NCBI GenBank assembly: GCA_003250175.1
Contig: QKHD01000043.1
Span: 1 to 9,205 of the forward strand
Origin: Helicobacteraceae bacterium
GTDB lineage: Bacteria > Campylobacterota > Campylobacteria > Campylobacterales > SZUA-545
DNA: 9,205 bases
Direction of reading: 5' to 3'
Shown here: in pieces, positions 6,431-9,205 of the stretch
Numbering within the stretch: position 1 is the stretch's first letter
Layout: every line of letters starts with the position of its first letter
Notes under the pieces: generated by a model
Seen by the model: only the letters and a program-made list of their open reading frames with translations
Database searches by the model: none
What the model was told of the DNA's origin: nothing
Translations under genes and position numbers: made by a program

Positions 6431-8269
6431 ATGCACTACTATCTCGTCGCCGTCACCGGACACCGACTCAACCTCCTGACCTACACCAGCGAAACCGAAC
6501 TGGCCGTCCTGACCCAGGTGAAGATCACCGTCTCCAAAAAAGAGCTCACCGGCTACATCGTGGGCAGCTGCGAGGCTCCGGAGTTTGCCTGCCAGCCCAT
6601 TTTAGGCACGACGGGCGCCTATCTTCCGGAGAGCGACCTGGAGACGGTGCGCTTCATCTCCGGATACTACTTCTGCACCCTGGCGGAGACCCTGGCCCTC
6701 TTCCACCCCTTCACCTCGGAAAGCGCTCCGGAGCCGCTGACGCTGAACACCGCCATTACCCTCTCCCCCAAGCAGCAGGAAGCTCTGGATTTCTGTCTGG
6801 AGCACCCCGTGAGCCTGCTTTTTGGTGACACGGGCAGCGGCAAGACGGAGATCTACATGAAGCTCTTCGAAAACCTCATCGCGGAGGGCAAAAACGCCAT
6901 CTTTTTGATGCCCGAGATCAGCCTCACCCCGCAGATCGAGCAGCGCCTCAAGGAGCACTTCGGCGAGGCCATCGCCATCTGGCACTCCAAGATCACCCCC
7001 AAGCGCAAGGCCGATATTCTGGAAGGGCTTCACAACGGCACCATCCGGATCGTCGCCGGGGCACGCTCATGCCTCTTTTTGCCCGTGCCCAAGCTCGGGG
7101 CCATCGTCGTCGACGAAGAGCACGACGACAGCTACAAATCCTCCAGCCGTCCCCGCTACCATGCCAGGGACGTCGCCATCGTCATGGGCAAGGCGCGGGG
7201 CATTCCCGTCCTACTTGGCAGTGCGACGCCCAGCCTCACCAGTTACGCGCGCTTTCCCTTTTTCCGGCTCAAGGGGCAGTATTTTGCGGCCAAGAAAAAC
7301 ATCCGCCTCATCAAGTCTCCGGAGGAGCTTCCCACCGAATCAAGCCTCTCCGCCCTGCGGGAGAACTTCGCCCGGGGCAAGCAGGCCATCGTCTTCTCTC
7401 CCACCCGGGCCAACTTCAAGTACCTCGTCTGCCGCGAGTGCGGCAAGAGCGTGGAGTGCCCCTACTGCAGCGTCGGCATGAGCCTCCACCTGGACAAACG
7501 CCTCATCAAATGCCACTACTGCAACTACGCCGAACCGATCCCCCAGCAGTGCCCGACGTGCAAGGCCCAGGCCCTGACCACGCAGCGCTCCGGTACGGAA
7601 GAGGTGGTGCGCTACATCGGCGAGACGGTTCCGGAGGCGGTGGTGGAGAAGTTCGACCGCGACAGCGCCGGCAGCCCCGGCAAGCTCAAAAAGCTGCTCA
7701 AATCCTTTAACGACGGCAAGACCCACGTGCTCGTCGGCACCCAGATGCTCTCCAAGGGGCACAACTACCACGAGGTTAACTTAGCGGTCATCCTGGGGAT
7801 CGACTACATCCTCCACACCGCCGACTACCGCGCTCCGGAGCGCACCCTCTCCCTGCTCTTCCAGATCGCGGGCCGCGCCGGACGCAAGGAGGATTCCGAG
7901 GTCTACATCCAGAGCATCAACGACGACTACATCCGCCACTATCTGGAAGACTACGAACTCTTTTTACAGGACGAACTGCGCAACCGCGAAGGGCTCTACC
8001 CGCCCCACACCCGCCTGGCGCGCATTCTGTTTTCCCATGCGAAGGATGAAAAGGCCTCCGGAGCAATGGAAGCGATGGCGGCGGGACTGAGCCGGTTTAA
8101 TGATGTGGAGATGGTGGGGAAAGGCCGCTGCGCGGTGGAGAAGATCGCCAATAAGTTCCGCTACCAGATACTGCTACGAAGCACCTCGCCCAAGGCGCTC
8201 CTAAACGCTCTCGGCGCAACCCGCAACGATCTGGCCGAGATCGATATGGACCCGGTGCAGTTTAGTTAG
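6431..8269 (+). CDS. priA: Primosomal protein N' (replication restart helicase PriA)
   Basis: PriA recognises stalled or collapsed forks and D-loops, and reloads the replicative helicase. The 612-residue protein has a reduced 3'-end-binding domain (about 1-100) and then a superfamily 2 helicase core. Motifs are Walker A GDTGSGKTE (132-140, Lys138), DEEH box (228-231), a loop with SSRPRYHARD (237-247), LGSATPS (262-268), VGTQMLSKGHNY (435-446) and QIAGRAGR (478-485). Eight cysteines expected to bind two zinc ions are intact: 334, 337, 343, 346, 361, 364, 374 and 377. E. coli PriA is about 730 residues; a length near 610-620 is typical of Campylobacterota, the shortening being mostly N-terminal. 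The start is supported by AAGGGG four bases upstream. The gene is transcribed alone and converges on the outer-membrane protein gene with an 8-base gap, leaving no space for a separate terminator. Confidence 0.97.
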   Translation: MHYYLVAVTGHRLNLLTYTSETELAVLTQVKITVSKKELTGYIVGSCEAPEFACQPILGTTGAYLPESDLETVRFISGYYFCTLAETLALFHPFTSESAPEPLTLNTAITLSPKQQEALDFCLEHPVSLLFGDTGSGKTEIYMKLFENLIAEGKNAIFLMPEISLTPQIEQRLKEHFGEAIAIWHSKITPKRKADILEGLHNGTIRIVAGARSCLFLPVPKLGAIVVDEEHDDSYKSSSRPRYHARDVAIVMGKARGIPVLLGSATPSLTSYARFPFFRLKGQYFAAKKNIRLIKSPEELPTESSLSALRENFARGKQAIVFSPTRANFKYLVCRECGKSVECPYCSVGMSLHLDKRLIKCHYCNYAEPIPQQCPTCKAQALTTQRSGTEEVVRYIGETVPEAVVEKFDRDSAGSPGKLKKLLKSFNDGKTHVLVGTQMLSKGHNYHEVNLAVILGIDYILHTADYRAPERTLSLLFQIAGRAGRKEDSEVYIQSINDDYIRHYLEDYELFLQDELRNREGLYPPHTRLARILFSHAKDEKASGAMEAMAAGLSRFNDVEMVGKGRCAVEKIANKFRYQILLRSTSPKALLNALGATRNDLAEIDMDPVQFS

Positions 8270-8277
8270 GAGTAGTA

Positions 8278-8985
8278 TTAAAAGGCGTAGCCAACGGCAA
8301 TATTCATCTCGGTCTTTTTGCCAAAAAACGAATCTTCATCTTCTACGGTGTCCATACCGAAGCCTACTTTTAAAACGACCTCTCCGGAAAACGTATGGAG
8401 GTAGCTTACGCTTAACATTCGATTATCCGAATCCTCGGAGTCCAGAAGATCGTCGACGAGCGCATAGGTGGCATAGAGATACTGCCCGGGAGCAAAATCG
8501 TATCCGGCCACCAGGTCAACGCCCAGGAACGTATCACTATCAGATGCAGTATCCACCGCTGTAGTACCGATAACCGTTGTCACCGTGCTTGTTGTATCAA
8601 GGTAGGTTAGTGATCCGGATGCACCAACAAAAAGTTTATCCTGACGAACTGCTTTATAGAGCCCCGAAACGCCGAAACCATATCCATCAATCTCATATTT
8701 CTGTGTTGCGCCGACATAGTTGAGTTTCATTATCGTTTGTGACGGTATCAACCCTATCACTCCGGTAAACGCGAACTCCGGAGTATTGTACTCATACTCC
8801 AGATCAAACTCCTGGAGGCGTACCCGGTCATCAGTGGGAACCGCACCGATTTCTTCCGTTTGAATGTCCTGACTGATAACTGCGGTCATAAAACGTATAT
8901 TGGAAAAAGCTTCGTCCGTGCCTCCAAAAAGTTGGGAGGTGCCTGCGAGAACCAGCCCCATTAAAGCCATACGCATTGATTTCAT
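8278..8985 (-). CDS. Small outer-membrane beta-barrel protein, porin-like
   Basis: The 235-residue protein begins with a signal peptide (MKSMRMALMGLVLAG..., likely cleaved near residues 20-22). The mature part alternates polar and hydrophobic or aromatic residues typical of amphipathic beta strands, separated by acidic or Thr/Ser/Asp-rich loops (for example around 140-155 and 185-190). It ends in VGYAF; a C-terminal phenylalanine with alternating hydrophobics is the usual BAM-complex recognition signal, so the gene is complete. An upstream TTG at 9012 would add nine residues before the signal peptide, but the ATG at 8985 has AAGGA five bases upstream and is preferred. The specific family and cargo are not recognisable; about 8 to 12 strands would fit the size. 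Base composition is clearly more AT-rich than the neighbouring core genes. Confidence 0.8.
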   Translation of the reverse strand: MKSMRMALMGLVLAGTSQLFGGTDEAFSNIRFMTAVISQDIQTEEIGAVPTDDRVRLQEFDLEYEYNTPEFAFTGVIGLIPSQTIMKLNYVGATQKYEIDGYGFGVSGLYKAVRQDKLFVGASGSLTYLDTTSTVTTVIGTTAVDTASDSDTFLGVDLVAGYDFAPGQYLYATYALVDDLLDSEDSDNRMLSVSYLHTFSGEVVLKVGFGMDTVEDEDSFFGKKTEMNIAVGYAF

Positions 8986-8990
8986 TGCTA

Positions 8991-8995
8991 TCCTT
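8991..8995 (-). promoter_or_regulatory. Ribosome binding site that decides the outer-membrane protein start
   Basis: AAGGA on the - strand lies five bases before the ATG at 8985. No comparable site precedes the in-frame TTG at 9012, so the shorter reading with the intact signal peptide is preferred. Confidence 0.7.
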
Positions 8996-9010
8996 AATAT
9001 AAAGTCATGC

Positions 9011-9043
9011 AATGATAATTAAATTTATATTATTAACTAATAA
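9011..9043 (-). promoter_or_regulatory. AT-rich promoter/operator region of the outer-membrane protein gene
   Basis: The 70-base gap between the TPR-like gene and the outer-membrane protein is strongly AT-rich. On the - strand a TATAAA at 9029-9024 could serve as the -10 box. A perfect dyad with arms TTATTA and TAATAA (9030-9043, two-base spacer) lies just upstream, and AATGATAAT (9011-9019) just downstream. The latter resembles the repeated unit of Fur-type iron boxes, but a single unit is weak evidence. Which element is used is not certain. Confidence 0.35.
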
Positions 9044-9055
9044 GTTTCCTGCTCG

Positions 9056-9205
9056 CTAAAATCCGTTCCGGAGGATAATCTCTCCGGATTCGATGGAGTA
9101 TTGAATCTTCTTGCGTGTCTCGTCAAACTCTTTGGAGATGGTGCTGTTTTTCTTGACCGCTTCGTTGATAAAATCCAGGGCTTCGTTAAACTGCCCGAGG
9201 TAGTA
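9056..9205 (-). CDS. C-terminal end of a TPR-like protein (partial)
   Basis: Reading from the right edge on the - strand gives 49 residues, beginning YYLGQFNEALDFINEAVKKN and ending in ILRNGF before a TAG stop at 9056-9058. The opening matches the second half of a tetratricopeptide-type repeat (Y-x-x-G-x-x-x-x-A-x-x-x-x-x-x-A), followed by a charged helix. The protein is cut by the window edge, so its length and function are unknown. It is transcribed in the same direction as the outer-membrane protein gene, about 70 bases upstream of it, and the two could be co-transcribed. Confidence 0.7.
   Translation of the reverse strand, partial: YYLGQFNEALDFINEAVKKNSTISKEFDETRKKIQYSIESGEIILRNGF

Noticed and set aside
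5661..6479. Open frame of 272 codons on the + strand across the DUF2238 gene, running into priA
   Set aside because: It lies antisense to a well-conserved membrane protein with an excellent ribosome binding site, overlaps the ends of comEC and the start of priA, and has no family features.
8301..8330. T-rich and A-rich runs near the 3' end of the outer-membrane protein gene as a terminator for priA
   Set aside because: The self-complementary run (TTTTTG then CAAAAA) has a one-base spacer, cannot form a normal loop, and lies within coding sequence.
8278..9012. Longer version of the outer-membrane protein starting at a TTG (9012)
   Set aside because: The TTG has no ribosome binding site, and the extra nine residues would precede a normal signal peptide. 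The ATG at 8985 has AAGGA at correct spacing.

Overview
The window looks like chromosomal core sequence from a member of the Campylobacterota (the former Epsilonproteobacteria). The evidence is a class II DAHP synthase, a DnaB with a charged insertion near its C terminus, a ComEC that lacks the usual nuclease-like domain, a short PriA of 612 residues, and an orphan histidine kinase with the W-R-Q-P-L type H-box frequent in this phylum. GC content is high for the phylum (well above 50 % by eye in the core genes). A GC-rich sulfur- or hydrogen-oxidising lineage is plausible, but the genus cannot be fixed from this sequence.

Layout. 1-194 is an AT-rich leader with a near-ideal extended -10 box. 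It is followed by the class II DAHP synthase (195-1547), the entry enzyme of aromatic amino-acid synthesis. A stable hairpin carries that gene's stop codon in its loop. A second promoter then precedes a tightly packed + strand operon: dnaB (1649-3100), a membrane-bound PAS histidine kinase (3104-4516) and comEC (4519-5775), with gaps of 3 and 2 bases. The end of comEC overlaps by 19 bases the end of a convergent DUF2238/YjdF-like membrane protein gene (5757-6362, - strand). That gene and priA (6431-8269, + strand) diverge from a 68-base gap in which two identical -10 boxes sit back to back. priA converges, 8 bases apart, on a small outer-membrane beta-barrel gene (8278-8985, - strand). The right edge holds the last 49 codons of a TPR-like protein (9056-9205, - strand).

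How the genes relate. DnaB (replicative helicase) and PriA (replication restart helicase) are functional partners, although they are in separate transcription units here. ComEC is the inner-membrane DNA import channel. dnaB lies directly next to the comEC homologue in Helicobacter pylori (HP1362/HP1361), so the adjacency is old; the kinase between them is the distinctive part of this locus. No new defence or mobile system is visible: there is no CRISPR, transposase, integrase, tRNA or rRNA.

The most unexpected signal is not a gene. The palindrome TCCGGA occurs about 28 times in 9.2 kb, roughly ten times chance, in all reading frames and in most of the genes. Synonymous codon choices appear bent to create it.
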